From assembly GCF_028682455.1 (NCBI RefSeq), contig NZ_JANHLD010000002.1, positions 1,302,001 through 1,366,000 on the forward strand: a DNA stretch of 64,000 bases, read 5' to 3'. This document shows positions 51,960 through 61,409 of this stretch, piece after piece. Origin of the DNA: Pseudomonas putida. Lineage in GTDB: Bacteria; Pseudomonadota; Gammaproteobacteria; Pseudomonadales; Pseudomonadaceae. The position numbers and the translations under genes were made by a program. The notes under the pieces were generated by a model, which worked only from the letters and a program-made list of their open reading frames with translations, was not told the origin of the DNA and did not search any database. How positions within the stretch are numbered: position 1 is the stretch's first letter; every line of letters begins with the position of its first letter.

Positions 51960-52289
51960 ATGCTTGATATAAATAGCGAGTTTATTCAACGGTTTATCCG
52001 AGTGGCTGCAGCTTTTGGGTCGAGATTCAATCTTGACTCCGAGGCGGACAAGAAAAAGTTGGAAGCCTATGCTTTCAACCTCTTAGAGCAGCCGGACAGC
52101 CAAGAAACGACTGAATTTCTTGCTCGACTGAGGGCTCACCGCGAGGTGATCCAAGAGAAGGTCATCAATCCAGGCTTCGAACCCAAGATGGACGATAACT
52201 TTCATCTCGCAGAGCGGGATAACTATTTCCGACAAGGTAGGGTTTTACCACGTGACGATGAGCCTGAGCCAACCCACCCCCAGCCTTAA
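51960..52289 (+). CDS. Unknown small acidic protein
   Basis: 109-aa helical protein (starts MLDINSEFIQRFIRVAAAFG; LEAYAFNLLEQPDSQETTEF). No good ribosome binding site and no family. The coherent amphipathic helices make it more likely real than its neighbours on the other strand. Confidence 0.45.
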   Translation: MLDINSEFIQRFIRVAAAFGSRFNLDSEADKKKLEAYAFNLLEQPDSQETTEFLARLRAHREVIQEKVINPGFEPKMDDNFHLAERDNYFRQGRVLPRDDEPEPTHPQP

Positions 52290-52671
52290 TAGCTATGACC
52301 GAAGCTACTGGTATCGTCTGAGCCAGAACGCCTTTTGTATCAGGCGCTCCCCCGATCGTGCCGTCCGAACGCAGCACCGACGCAAAGCTCGCTGGGATGA
52401 ATTCGGATTTACCCTCGTACGGCGTCAATACGTGCACCCGCTTCTGAGCTGCGATGCGGTGAGTCGTCATACTTGTCGAATATTCTGTTTCCCCTGCCTC
52501 GCCAGCACCCACGCAAGGGCGCCAGGCTAAGGCGGAACGCCCCTTGGAAAAGCATGAACCAAACGATTCAACCCAACCGAGTTGAAAAAGCCTGACCATG
52601 GCACTTTGACATCTATTTCTTTGACGTAGTCAAACTAACATTAGAGACTACGGTATTTTCACTGGGCGAGC

Positions 52672-53403
52672 ATGCCAATGTCCTTACTCCACAACCCTAT
52701 CAAGACATTACTGAGCCGGGCGTCAGCAACTCAGGTCAATGTCGTGCCAGTAGCTGTCGTACCTATGACCCAGGAGCTGGTTACGAAATGGCACGACAAT
52801 GTGCAGCCGCTGATCGATGCACACTATCAACACTGGGCAGCTGGCATTCCTGAGGAGCTCGTGAGAGCGGACAAGGGGTGGAATTGGCACAAAAATTTCC
52901 TTCTCCTGGCTCTGCACAATACGGCCTACGCCGGCGGCAGGAAGACTCATGGGGAAGGTTTGGCGATGTGTATCGTTCTCAGATCACTGGACGGGTCGGA
53001 GGAGTTTCCCATTGGGATGCTGACCACCGTGCCTAAGCTGCATTCGAACATTTATCGCCAGATCAGGCACAGGGCCATAACGTGGTATCTGTCTGACGCA
53101 CCTGATGAGGTCTATCGCCAGATTTTCAAAATCCCAACTGTACAGATGGTCGCGAGAGCGTTAGTTGATTGCAGCATTCAAGCAGCTTTGGATGAGGGAG
53201 AGGATGGAAGCCTCGTGTTGAAAGCGGATGACGCTGGGGGCGCCAAGCTGGATAAGTTCTACCGACGCTGCGGTATGCAAAATCTGCCGAAAGGTCACCC
53301 TCCTGTGACACCGTTTTTCCGACGGTCGAAACCCGAAAGGTACTATCACTTTTTAGCACATGAAGCTCAAGCTTATGCAGCCTTTTATAACCCAAGGCGC
53401 TAA
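52672..53403 (+). CDS. GNAT-like island protein
   Basis: 243 aa. A helical N-terminal half (MTQELVTKWHDNVQPLIDAH) is followed by features of a GNAT domain: PIGMLTTVPKLH, MVARALVDCSIQAALDEGED and LDKFYRRCGMQNLPKG, with the FYxRxGM turn typical of motif B. Start could be the second Met at 52678. It is 47 bases upstream of an unknown gene on the same strand, and the two probably form an operon. Confidence 0.55.
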   Translation: MPMSLLHNPIKTLLSRASATQVNVVPVAVVPMTQELVTKWHDNVQPLIDAHYQHWAAGIPEELVRADKGWNWHKNFLLLALHNTAYAGGRKTHGEGLAMCIVLRSLDGSEEFPIGMLTTVPKLHSNIYRQIRHRAITWYLSDAPDEVYRQIFKIPTVQMVARALVDCSIQAALDEGEDGSLVLKADDAGGAKLDKFYRRCGMQNLPKGHPPVTPFFRRSKPERYYHFLAHEAQAYAAFYNPRR

Positions 53404-53450
53404 ACCAAATTGTTTTGCAGCTGAGCAAGCGCAGATGCTATGGTGAATTT

Positions 53451-54311
53451 ATGAACAAATTCAAACCGCAAATCTCACTCGCCAAGTTAGCGAAAGCTGT
53501 GGCGGATTACGACGGCAGGATTTTGGATCCAAGGTCAGAGTCTGGCCGCGTGGGACTTCTGGAAATCGCGGCTGATCTTCTGGAAAATCCTATGGAAAAT
53601 GCTGAATTACTAGATTTACTCTCACGCCCCGACGCGCCATCACAATCCTTGGCGTGGTCGAGGCCTGGCGAGATGATGTACCTGGAGACTGTCGACATTA
53701 CCCCAGAACTCGAGATTTTTCTGGATGACCTAGACCACCTGCGCACCAAGGACTTATTAGACCGGGAACTAGAAAGTCAAAGAGACTCCGTGGCAGATGT
53801 CATACTCACTCCGAACATCCGAATCATGGCCTCCCCCAACTGGCTCGGTTTTGATGATGAAATGTCCACTAGGACATTCAATCATCAAGCTTTTTATACA
53901 GCATTAAGCCGTGTACATCGCGACCTGAAAAGAGTCTGGAAAGTTAGAGCTGCCAAACCGTCATTCACGATAACTTCGTCTGAATTAGCTGCCTCGCCAG
54001 ATCGAGACACTTGGACGATCAGCAAAACTATCAGAGCTGAAAACTTCCATGAGGTTACCGTCAGGTATGAAAAGAAAGCCGTTCACATGGCGTACATCGG
54101 CTCCGGAAACGACCTCTTCCTTAAAGTAACAATCAATAATCATGAAGTTGCAAGAGCAAAGGAGTCACTCACCGACTCCAAGCACTTTGTAACTGTGGTT
54201 GTCGATAGCTTTGCAGCAGAGCCAGAGGCTGGATTGATGATTGTTGATTCTATTCTTGAGGAGATTCAACACGCTAAAGCCTCACAGCAAGCGCACGATC
54301 TGGAACCGTAA
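53451..54311 (+). CDS. Unknown protein paired with the GNAT-like gene
   Basis: 286 aa from the ATG at 53451 (MNKFKPQISLAKLAKAV). Two parts can be seen: a helical N-terminal region of about 150 residues and a beta-rich C-terminal region (WTISKTIRAENFHEVTVRYE; LFLKVTINNHEVARAKESL). No family recognised. Likely co-transcribed with the gene before it; a toxin-antitoxin or modification pair cannot be excluded, and nothing seen supports one. Confidence 0.5.
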   Translation: MNKFKPQISLAKLAKAVADYDGRILDPRSESGRVGLLEIAADLLENPMENAELLDLLSRPDAPSQSLAWSRPGEMMYLETVDITPELEIFLDDLDHLRTKDLLDRELESQRDSVADVILTPNIRIMASPNWLGFDDEMSTRTFNHQAFYTALSRVHRDLKRVWKVRAAKPSFTITSSELAASPDRDTWTISKTIRAENFHEVTVRYEKKAVHMAYIGSGNDLFLKVTINNHEVARAKESLTDSKHFVTVVVDSFAAEPEAGLMIVDSILEEIQHAKASQQAHDLEP

Positions 54312-54665
54312 AATATCCGGAGGGCCTTTACCCGTTGGCAATACTCTTGCTCAGCAGGGCTGAGTGGTTCTTCCACCAGCCTGAGCAACCACTTGAGAAC
54401 GCGGCCTACCCAACTCGCTCTGCTGAAGCGCGCATAGGAAGGCCTGTTTCACCCTCCTCCTGATGAAATCACTGACATTGGATAAACCGCGCTCATTCAC
54501 GTCCGCCCCCTTCAAGTGCATGACCAGCATGCCTCAAACTCTCAAAGTAGACAGGTTTTGACGCGTTTGATACCAATCTGCCATGCATTGAGTTGCACGC
54601 TGCCGGGTACGTTGGTAGAACCACCAATAGCTGGCTCACCCGGAGTCAACACAAAAGGAAAATGA
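54312..54665. other. 354-base gap in the island
   Basis: No frame with a ribosome binding site or family resemblance. Short inverted repeats such as CTCAGCAGGGCTGAG occur but without a T-run. Confidence 0.35.
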
Positions 54666-55616
54666 ATGGGTATCAAGATGAACCTCGCTATCGACCAAAA
54701 TGGTCGCGAGTGGGATGCCGAAGACTATCAGCGCGGCATGGGAGCAGAGCCTCTTCGGTGCTGCAAATGTAGCACTGCCGTTACGTTCAACAATCCACAT
54801 ACCCGCGAAATGTACGACAAGCCCGTGCTTGTGCCTGGCTATTTCCGGTTGCTGCCCAAGGGTGTGCATGAGGCTCATTGCAAGTTTGGGGTCGACGAGG
54901 AAATCAAAAAGCTCGCCAAGGAATCGGATGGGCTGATCGAAAGCATCCAGCATGACAAATACCGGATGCGGCTGGTCATGATCAAGGAGGCGCTTGAAGG
55001 CGGCGCGCCACCGAGAAACCCGGAGCCAGACGGCGAGAAAGCGAAGAGCGGGCGTACCTACACGAGCAGTCCTGGGCAGCTCCCCGCATACATCAACTCA
55101 GCCAACAAAGCACTGATGCTTCGTGCTCTGTGTGAGAGCAACAGCGATATCGAGCAGCATTTAGAACTGGTATTCGAAGGCAACATCAAGGTCGCTTGGG
55201 ACGAGTTTTACTTCGACCCTCCCCGACACATGGAGGCATTTCGAGTCATCTCCCATAACACTATACAGCACCCGATTGCCTTGGAAGGCCGGATCAGAAG
55301 CGTCCGTACAGCGCTGAAGAATGACCCTAGCAAGAACGTGCTGAACCTGCAGATGAACAAATATCGCGGCGCCCCCCAGGAGCCGAGCAACGGTATTGGG
55401 CTGGAGGTCAGTATTTGGTCACCCAAATCCGAATGGTTCAAGGGTCTTCAACAGGATGACGATGTAGTGATACTCGGGGTGTGGAAAGCAACAACAAATG
55501 CAACGGAGCCGGCGCCGATGAAAGACGGCTATTTCAAGACCCTAACGAAACGCAGATTGAGCTTGACCTTGGTGCTGAAAGCGCAGATTACGAAGATTGA
55601 CACCAAACCATCTTGA
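54666..55616 (+). CDS. Unknown protein with a possible N-terminal zinc site
   Basis: 316 aa with AGGA eight bases before the ATG. The N-terminus has RCCKCSTAVTFNNPH and, further on, GVHEAHCKFG, a Cys/His arrangement that could bind zinc. The middle is helical. The end (LRSV-type strands, e.g. DDDVVILGVWKATTNA and RRLSLTLVLKAQITKI) looks beta-rich. No family recognised. It is convergent with the ABC-3C operon, 378 bases away. Confidence 0.55.
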   Translation: MGIKMNLAIDQNGREWDAEDYQRGMGAEPLRCCKCSTAVTFNNPHTREMYDKPVLVPGYFRLLPKGVHEAHCKFGVDEEIKKLAKESDGLIESIQHDKYRMRLVMIKEALEGGAPPRNPEPDGEKAKSGRTYTSSPGQLPAYINSANKALMLRALCESNSDIEQHLELVFEGNIKVAWDEFYFDPPRHMEAFRVISHNTIQHPIALEGRIRSVRTALKNDPSKNVLNLQMNKYRGAPQEPSNGIGLEVSIWSPKSEWFKGLQQDDDVVILGVWKATTNATEPAPMKDGYFKTLTKRRLSLTLVLKAQITKIDTKPS

Positions 55617-55994
55617 AACGCCGGACACGTGCGCAAGCCTTTCGATGCAGCCACAGGATGCCTGACAACAGAAGGCTGCTTTTGTCCGGAGTGACTCGCC
55701 AAACTGAGCGCCTCAGTCTCTCCGCGAGACAGGTGCCTCGCTTTTCCCCACCCTACGGCCACTGTGCGCTCGGAAACAATAGATGGAGTAGCGCAACTTC
55801 TAGTGCGAGAGCGATCCATATTTACCCCATGCGCCTACCTTCCCTGCGCCCTCACAGAAATCCCTGTCTCGCATGAGCGATACTGTCCTCGGCGAGTTGA
55901 GAACGACATGCAGCGAACCCCGACGTCTCATGCCGCAAGGCAAAGCTGGGGAATACCAATAGGAGATTAAGGCCTGCGGTATACCCCTACTCCA
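55617..55994. other. 378-base gap between convergent genes
   Basis: Lies between the end of the unknown gene and the end of the ABC-3C ATPase gene. No supported gene and no clear terminator was seen. Confidence 0.35.
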
Positions 55995-57977
55995 TCAGCC
56001 CTGCTCTTCACTACCTCCAAACCACGGCGGCACGAGCTTTTTGTCTCGCCACTCCTCGGTGAGTACAACACCTGGAATTTTCCCCCAGACACCCTCATCA
56101 GCATGGTCAAGAACGATGATCTGCAGACGTCCCTCCGAAGCACTCACCGCAGCCGCCAAGGCCAGGAAGACCTTGCGCACCGCAATACGGTCTTCATCGT
56201 TGAGCTCATGCTCCTCATCGTCTTTCGCTGCCCGCTTCACTGGGAAGTAGACCTGGCTTGGCTGATCGAAGATAAGGAAATGAGGCACCGGGTGCTCGAC
56301 CGCTTTCCTGGACATGAACAGCTTCTGCAGGGCGAGAAGCATGGCCACGTGATACGCCAGCCAGTTGGCGCCACTTCCGATCTCCCAAAGGTAATCATCT
56401 CGACCGTCATGGCGTACCTTGATGGTGAGGTCGGTGATAGACAATCCGATCCGCGCATTTTTCCATTCGGCGTCTAGGTTCGGGGTGATCTTGGCGCATT
56501 GGTCACTCAGCGCATTCAGGATTTTGCGCGTACGCTCACGAATCTGATCGGTAGAGACTGTGGGGGCAAGCTTGGCCAGTTTCTCTTCTACATCGGCCAG
56601 ACGCTTAGCTAGGCTATCGTCCTGCTGGGCCTTTTGGTAGTTGTGCACGGCCTCCTGGAGCCTACCCAGATACCGATCAATGTCCGACTGACGCAGGGCT
56701 TGCCCTTTCGCTTCAACGTCTAGCGCTTCGAGCGCCTTGATCTCGGCCCTGATCGCATCTAGCTCCTCGGCGTCTACACGGACAGCGTTTCGCAAGCGAA
56801 CGAGCTCATGCTCTACTGAAGCGGAAATCATGGGGGTTTCTTGAGCCTGTACCTCGATGCCGGTCAACGCTGTGCACAGGGCATCAAGTTGCTGCGAAGC
56901 CACGAGCTGAACGGGTCTCAGCACGTTGGGATTGGCATCCTGGCCATCTTTGATCAGGCCACGCAGCCAACTCGAAAGCGATAGACGCTCTTTCATCGTC
57001 TCTAACGCGTTGAGGTACTCATCAGCATCGCCTTGGATGCGCGTCAGCTCTTTTAAATTCTGACGACCCGCATAGAGGTTTCCGGCGATGACCTCTTCTC
57101 GCTTTTTGAGCTCTCCGATCTTGATGATGGATGCCTTGATTGCGTCGTAGTTGGGCGATGCGTCACGGGAGCTCTTTTGTAGAATCGCACTGAGCTGCTG
57201 GACGGCGACAGGCCAATCATCTGACAGCACCGAATCTACCGGTACCAGCCCATACTCGCGGGCTTGATAGTATCGGCTGCGTGCCTCTGAACGCAGGCGA
57301 GCAGAAGCATCTGCCAATGTATTGAGCTCTGACTGAATCTGCTTTTTCTGACGTTCGAGATCCTTAACCTCCCATGAGGTGATCAAGGTCTGGGAGGTCA
57401 CCGCCCCGAGGATAAAGGGGAAAATGTCTTTGAGCTTTTCGCGATGCCCCGTTGTATCGGCCTTGTAGAAGAGGACGTCCGGATTGGCCACGATGTTCTG
57501 CGGCTGGAATGTAAAGGCCATGAGATCCCGAAAGCTGGGACGGCTTTTGAAGCCGTAGCGAATGTCCTCATCAAAGCCCATGTTAGGCAGGCCCGACAGC
57601 CTGTTGAGCATGTTCTTTACACTGTCGCGGTTCGTGTTCTTACCGGGAATTTGAGTGGGGATGCTGAGCTCATCGCCTTCAAGAAGGAACATGTCATCTG
57701 TCGACTTCTGCTTTCCCGGTTCAGGCCTGGCAAGCAGCTTGAGACCCTCGTCGGTGTCGACGAGCAGCCCAAACCACGCACACGTGTTGCGGATGGTGCC
57801 GACGGGAATTGCACATTTTTCGGAAGCGAGGCAGTAATCGATGATGGGGATGACGGCTGACTTGCCTGCCTTGGACGAGCCGCTGATCACGTTAACAGCG
57901 CCGGGCGTGAACGTGACATCACGGTAACGCCGACCATTTTTGGGCCACAAAATCAGCTTTCTGATCTGAAGTTTCAT
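55995..57977 (-). CDS. ABC-3C system ATPase, DUF3732-type (SMC/RecN-like)
   Basis: 660 aa from the ATG at 57977, which overlaps the middle-component stop by one base. Walker A GSSKAGKS is at residues 33-40. A long coiled coil (about 200-520: LKDLERQKKQIQSELNTLAD is typical) precedes a signature-like GSGANWLA, Walker B HFLIFDQPSQ (566-575) and an H-loop-like IIVLDH. DQPSQ and this size fit the DUF3732 ATPases of ABC-three-component conflict systems. It probably senses invading DNA or a stress and licenses the effector; that mechanism is inferred. Third gene of a leftward operon. Confidence 0.8.
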   Translation of the reverse strand: MKLQIRKLILWPKNGRRYRDVTFTPGAVNVISGSSKAGKSAVIPIIDYCLASEKCAIPVGTIRNTCAWFGLLVDTDEGLKLLARPEPGKQKSTDDMFLLEGDELSIPTQIPGKNTNRDSVKNMLNRLSGLPNMGFDEDIRYGFKSRPSFRDLMAFTFQPQNIVANPDVLFYKADTTGHREKLKDIFPFILGAVTSQTLITSWEVKDLERQKKQIQSELNTLADASARLRSEARSRYYQAREYGLVPVDSVLSDDWPVAVQQLSAILQKSSRDASPNYDAIKASIIKIGELKKREEVIAGNLYAGRQNLKELTRIQGDADEYLNALETMKERLSLSSWLRGLIKDGQDANPNVLRPVQLVASQQLDALCTALTGIEVQAQETPMISASVEHELVRLRNAVRVDAEELDAIRAEIKALEALDVEAKGQALRQSDIDRYLGRLQEAVHNYQKAQQDDSLAKRLADVEEKLAKLAPTVSTDQIRERTRKILNALSDQCAKITPNLDAEWKNARIGLSITDLTIKVRHDGRDDYLWEIGSGANWLAYHVAMLLALQKLFMSRKAVEHPVPHFLIFDQPSQVYFPVKRAAKDDEEHELNDEDRIAVRKVFLALAAAVSASEGRLQIIVLDHADEGVWGKIPGVVLTEEWRDKKLVPPWFGGSEEQG

Positions 57978-58489
57978 TAAAAACCTATCCGTAGAGCAGC
58001 CTGGACTTCCTGAAGGGTGAGTGCGCCACACCAGCCGCCGAGCTTATCCGCTAGCTTGCCAAGCTCTCTGATCTTCTCGCATGTTTTGTGGGGGTAACGC
58101 TTGCTGGTGCAGTCGACCAAAGCCGTGACGTGATCGAGCTCAAGCAAGCCGCAATCAATGGCGATCGTGAGGCTAGACAGAGAGGTCGGGCGCAGCATTA
58201 GCATGCGGCGCTGGAGGGTCAGGATCATTTCCTGCTTCTTGGAGAACTTACCAATGAAGAGCCTGAGGCCTGATGACGGATTAGTCGTACCGATGGCCGC
58301 TCTCAGCCCTTCATTGAAAAGGATAGGCAGGACGATAAAGAGCAGCGGCAGCGCAGGTGGTTGACCTGGACTCTGACGCTTATAGCCCTTGACGAACTCC
58401 CACATAAGGATTGCTCCAAGCGCTGGGTTTTGTACTAGGTAGATCTCATCAACGGGGTGTTGATGCTTAACGAGCTCAGCGGTTTCCAT
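57977..58489 (-). CDS. ABC-3C system middle component
   Basis: 170 aa from the ATG at 58489; a TTG three codons earlier is also possible. The N-terminal helix-turn (VQNPALGAILMWEFVKGY) followed by LPLLFIVLPILFNEGLRAAI is the hallmark of middle-component proteins (NP-L-G--L---F---Y; LPLLFLVLPLL). LRLFIGKF and a winged-helix-like C-terminal part (SLTIAIDCGLLELD; KRYPHKTCEKI) complete it. It sits between effector and ATPase, 61 bases after the former and overlapping the latter, and probably bridges them. Confidence 0.8.
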   Translation of the reverse strand: METAELVKHQHPVDEIYLVQNPALGAILMWEFVKGYKRQSPGQPPALPLLFIVLPILFNEGLRAAIGTTNPSSGLRLFIGKFSKKQEMILTLQRRMLMLRPTSLSSLTIAIDCGLLELDHVTALVDCTSKRYPHKTCEKIRELGKLADKLGGWCGALTLQEVQAALRIGF

Positions 58490-58550
58490 CCTTGCCAACC
58501 TGTGTTTTTAGCTTTCAAACCTGTCAGACGTAGTGATCACGCGGCACCGC

Positions 58551-59726
58551 TCATTCGTCCAGGAGCTCGCGGTAGCGGGGATGCCAGCCTATTGTCTTGG
58601 TATTGGAAAAGTCGTGATATGTCCCACGGACAAAAAAACCTGGGGAGTCCACATCGTTGAGTTTGGCGCTAGCTGCCATGCATTTCAGATGCAGAAGCTG
58701 ACCTTTGTCGACCTCACTGGCCGTCACAGATTGCAGGCGAATCTCTTTGTTGAAGAGCTTCCACTGGGTGAGCAGGCTCTGCTTGAACTCATCGAACTCA
58801 GGCTCATAAACCAAGCCTTTTGCGCCCCAATTCACCTTATTGGTCTTTGACTGCAAGAAATCAGTCATGGCCTGCAAGCCCTCCTCCTGCGCCTCGATAA
58901 TCTCCAACTGGCGAATTAGAGTGAGCGCGTTGGAGCGGCTTTTTTCGACCTCATCTGCTGGGGGCGCCGGCAGCGTGTATTTGAGCAGATGATTAAAGGA
59001 AAACCGGGTGTTGAAGGTCGACATGCGGTCACTGAATTCATCACGAGCAATCGCGGGGTATTTTCGCTGACTGATCAACCCGTCTGAGGTGTTCTTAACC
59101 CAGCCAACCGCAGTGTCGCAAGCCTCCTCCAAGAACTCGTTGGGCACAGTTAGGGCAAGATGATCCTTGATCCTCTCAACCAACTGGTCATTACCCGTTT
59201 CGAGCTCGAAGGCCATGACAAGCGCTGCCAACTTCTCCTGATCGTACCCAAGGAACCTTTCTATATAGGGCTTGCATCCCTCATGCCCTTCAGCCTCGTA
59301 GTCTTCCCGAATGCGTTGCACCGTCGTTGCGACCTGCACCGGCGTGTGAGCATAGTGAAGATCGCTGACGTACTCCCCTTTCTTGTCCTGGAGCACGTAA
59401 AGCCGAAACAACGTCTTGGCGGGATCGACTGCGCCGGCCTCGATAGCCTCAATCCAATTGGAAAACGTCTTCCACAGATCCACCGAGAAATTTGCAATGG
59501 GGTTGGTGGCTAGACCACTTTTGGATTGCTCAAGCAGTCGGGTACCGTCGCAGTAAACGACATCGACATCATCGAGTACTTCAAGAGCCACGAATGACCC
59601 ACGAGGTGCTTCGCAGAGATGCAGACACATCCGCGTAGCCTGCAGCGAGTAACCGAGGTACGAGCCTGGCCTGCTGGATTTCAGTAGCGGGCTTTGCATG
59701 CCTGCCGGAGTGGTTGTCGAGCCCAT
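58551..59726 (-). CDS. ABC-3C effector with nuclease-like N-terminus
   Basis: 391 aa, with GAGAGG six bases before the ATG. The N-terminal segment GSYLGYSLQATRMCLHLCEA, then LEVLDDVDVVYCDG and LLEQSKSG, matches the pattern of Cap4/DUF4297-type dsDNA nucleases (E49, D52-D53, E66-Q-x-K69). The C-terminal half (from about 220: WVKNTSDGLISQRKYPAIAR; FVRGTYHDFSNTKTIGWHPR) fits the C-terminal domain shared by ABC-3C effectors, which couples to the middle component. First gene of the operon. Nuclease activity is inferred from motif spacing only. Confidence 0.75.
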   Translation of the reverse strand: MGSTTTPAGMQSPLLKSSRPGSYLGYSLQATRMCLHLCEAPRGSFVALEVLDDVDVVYCDGTRLLEQSKSGLATNPIANFSVDLWKTFSNWIEAIEAGAVDPAKTLFRLYVLQDKKGEYVSDLHYAHTPVQVATTVQRIREDYEAEGHEGCKPYIERFLGYDQEKLAALVMAFELETGNDQLVERIKDHLALTVPNEFLEEACDTAVGWVKNTSDGLISQRKYPAIARDEFSDRMSTFNTRFSFNHLLKYTLPAPPADEVEKSRSNALTLIRQLEIIEAQEEGLQAMTDFLQSKTNKVNWGAKGLVYEPEFDEFKQSLLTQWKLFNKEIRLQSVTASEVDKGQLLHLKCMAASAKLNDVDSPGFFVRGTYHDFSNTKTIGWHPRYRELLDE

Positions 59727-60053
59727 TGACTGCCTCTCATCCCTGCCTTGACGTTAACCTCACGGCCCTATCAATTAATGCACCGCTCTGAATTTGAAAC
59801 GAGGTGGTCAAGCAAAGCGATGCGACCATAGATTGCAAATAGCCAGCATGGTAACGCAGCACGGAGATCATTTGAAACCGGAGCGCCGTCCATCTTTACG
59901 CCCTACTCTCGTAAGTCATCCTGCACATCTTCGTTGATGCGGGCCTTTGCGCTTGGGCTGATGCTTGGTATCTGACGGCTACGCAGACCAAACTCAAGCG
60001 GGCAACTAAATTTGCCCACCCTCCTTCCTAAACGTAAGATCACCGCCTTTCAA
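59727..60053. other. Intergenic region between ABC-3C operon and TetR gene
   Basis: About 330 bases between divergent transcripts, so both promoters must lie here. No small gene is supported. Confidence 0.4.
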
Positions 60054-60066
60054 TGTGGTGACCACA
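60054..60066. promoter_or_regulatory. Candidate operator of the TetR-type regulator
   Basis: TGTGGT-G-ACCACA, a perfect 13-base palindrome 32 bases before the TetR-type start. It fits autoregulation and could also touch the divergent ABC-3C promoter region. Confidence 0.45.
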
Positions 60067-60097
60067 CCGTACAGCCCTCTCCCCCGCCTCGCATACT

Positions 60098-60811
60098 ATG
60101 ACGTCCTTCTTCATTCCTCGTACCTCCTTGGCTGCAAAGATTATCGAAGTAACAGCTAAGCTGATTGCTGAAGAAGGCATGGAAGCCGCGACCATCCGAA
60201 ACATCGCCGAGCAGGCCAAGATCCTCCCTCCTCAGATCTACAGTCATGTGGGGAAAATCGATGAGCTATTTGACGCAGTAGCGCTCTACCTTTGGCAAAC
60301 CAGGCCTGTACCTACAGATGAACCAGAAAACCCGATCAGCGGGCTATACCATGCAATTGATGGGCTGATCGTATTCGGCCTGACCCACCCTGGCCTCTAC
60401 CTCCACATCAGCAAGCCACGCGATGCCAACGTCTCAGGTCTGTGGGGTATTCAGGTTGACGAATTGAAGTCCTGTATCAGGGAGGTAGCCAAAGCGGGTT
60501 TGTTACACGTCGGCGAAAAACAGGCCGTTGAGTTCATCCACCCCTTTTGCGTTGGGATGATATTCAGTTGTTTGCATCAGACAAGCCGTCCTACGCACGT
60601 AAGCTGGCTCGTGAGACAGGCAGTGAAACCTCTCCTGAAGAAAGGAGCCGTGCGCCCATTGCAGGGCCCAGACACCCTGAAGTCCGATCCAGGTCGTAAA
60701 GCCCCCAACCTTGCGTCAGAACTGAAAGCCAATCTCAGCGAAGTGACAGTACTGAGCATGGCCGAGTCACACCTGTTGAGAGAATGGTTGGAGCGGATCG
60801 CCTCTTCCTGA
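60098..60811 (+). CDS. TetR/AcrR-family regulator
   Basis: 237 aa. The N-terminal HTH is clear (AKIIEVTAKLIAEEGMEAAT; IRNIAEQAKILPPQIYSHVG; KIDELFDAV), followed by a helical ligand-binding domain. It is longer than usual at the C-terminus (about 40 extra residues). It is divergent from the ABC-3C operon, about 370 bases away. Ligand and targets unknown; no efflux or enzyme gene is adjacent. Confidence 0.85.
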   Translation: MTSFFIPRTSLAAKIIEVTAKLIAEEGMEAATIRNIAEQAKILPPQIYSHVGKIDELFDAVALYLWQTRPVPTDEPENPISGLYHAIDGLIVFGLTHPGLYLHISKPRDANVSGLWGIQVDELKSCIREVAKAGLLHVGEKQAVEFIHPFCVGMIFSCLHQTSRPTHVSWLVRQAVKPLLKKGAVRPLQGPDTLKSDPGRKAPNLASELKANLSEVTVLSMAESHLLREWLERIASS

Positions 60812-61267
60812 GGCTCCGCGCAGGAACACCTGCCATAGCCACACCCGCAGGCACATCAAAGCTCCACGACGATTCACTCCCTATAGACTTCACTCCGCCA
60901 ACTGCATGCTTGGCAGGCTTACAAAAAAGTCATTTCGCTCATGGGACTCACGACCTCAGAGATCGGCTCGAGAACCCAAAGACCACAGCTGGGAAGGCAT
61001 CGCCGCCACTACTGATCATCGAGCCTTTTTGCTCCTAATCACTCTCGTTTCGCCCAATGATTACGATTGACTGAAGAATTTCAAAAAAAATATCTTTTTT
61101 TCAATGAGATTGACAACGGCAATCCGTTTCTAACCTGTATGACTAAAGGGCAAATCGATGAGCCAAATTTTATAGCACAGAAAATCTAGGATACTCCAAC
61201 AACAAGAGTCCTACCCCGACAAATAAAGCCAATATCAAAAAACTGACCACCAAAAAATCAATAACAT
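60812..61267. other. AT-rich gap before the recombinase
   Basis: No supported gene. Composition falls sharply after about 61060. This is a likely boundary of the right-hand mobile element. Confidence 0.4.
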
Positions 61268-61289
61268 CGTTATATAACACAATATAACG
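61268..61289. repeat. Inverted repeat, possible recombinase core site
   Basis: CGTTATAT-N6-ATATAACG: two 8-base perfect arms around a 6-base spacer, 142 bases before the preferred recombinase start. This is the usual shape of a tyrosine-recombinase crossover site; an operator is the alternative. Confidence 0.4.
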
Positions 61290-61331
61290 CAGATCCACCC
61301 AACCCTTGAGTTAACTTAAAAGATTAAGAAA

Positions 61332-61357
61332 GCATGCAGTTGCATGCAGTTGCATGC
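61332..61357. repeat. Tandem GCATGCAGTT repeats
   Basis: The 10-base unit GCATGCAGTT occurs twice, followed by a third GCATGC. The repeat contains the upstream ATG (61344) of the recombinase frame, so that ATG is less likely to be the real start. It may be a protein-binding site. Confidence 0.5.
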
Positions 61358-61409
61358 TTCTAACCATACATGTAACCATTTGTTCATCGCAGCAGTATCG
61401 GATCCTGAG

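Noticed and set aside
52165..52599. 144-codon minus-strand frame, with an internal Met giving MTTHRIAAQKRVHV
   Set aside because: Overlaps the 51960-52289 gene by 125 bases, and no start has a convincing site. Kept out although the middle reads smoothly.
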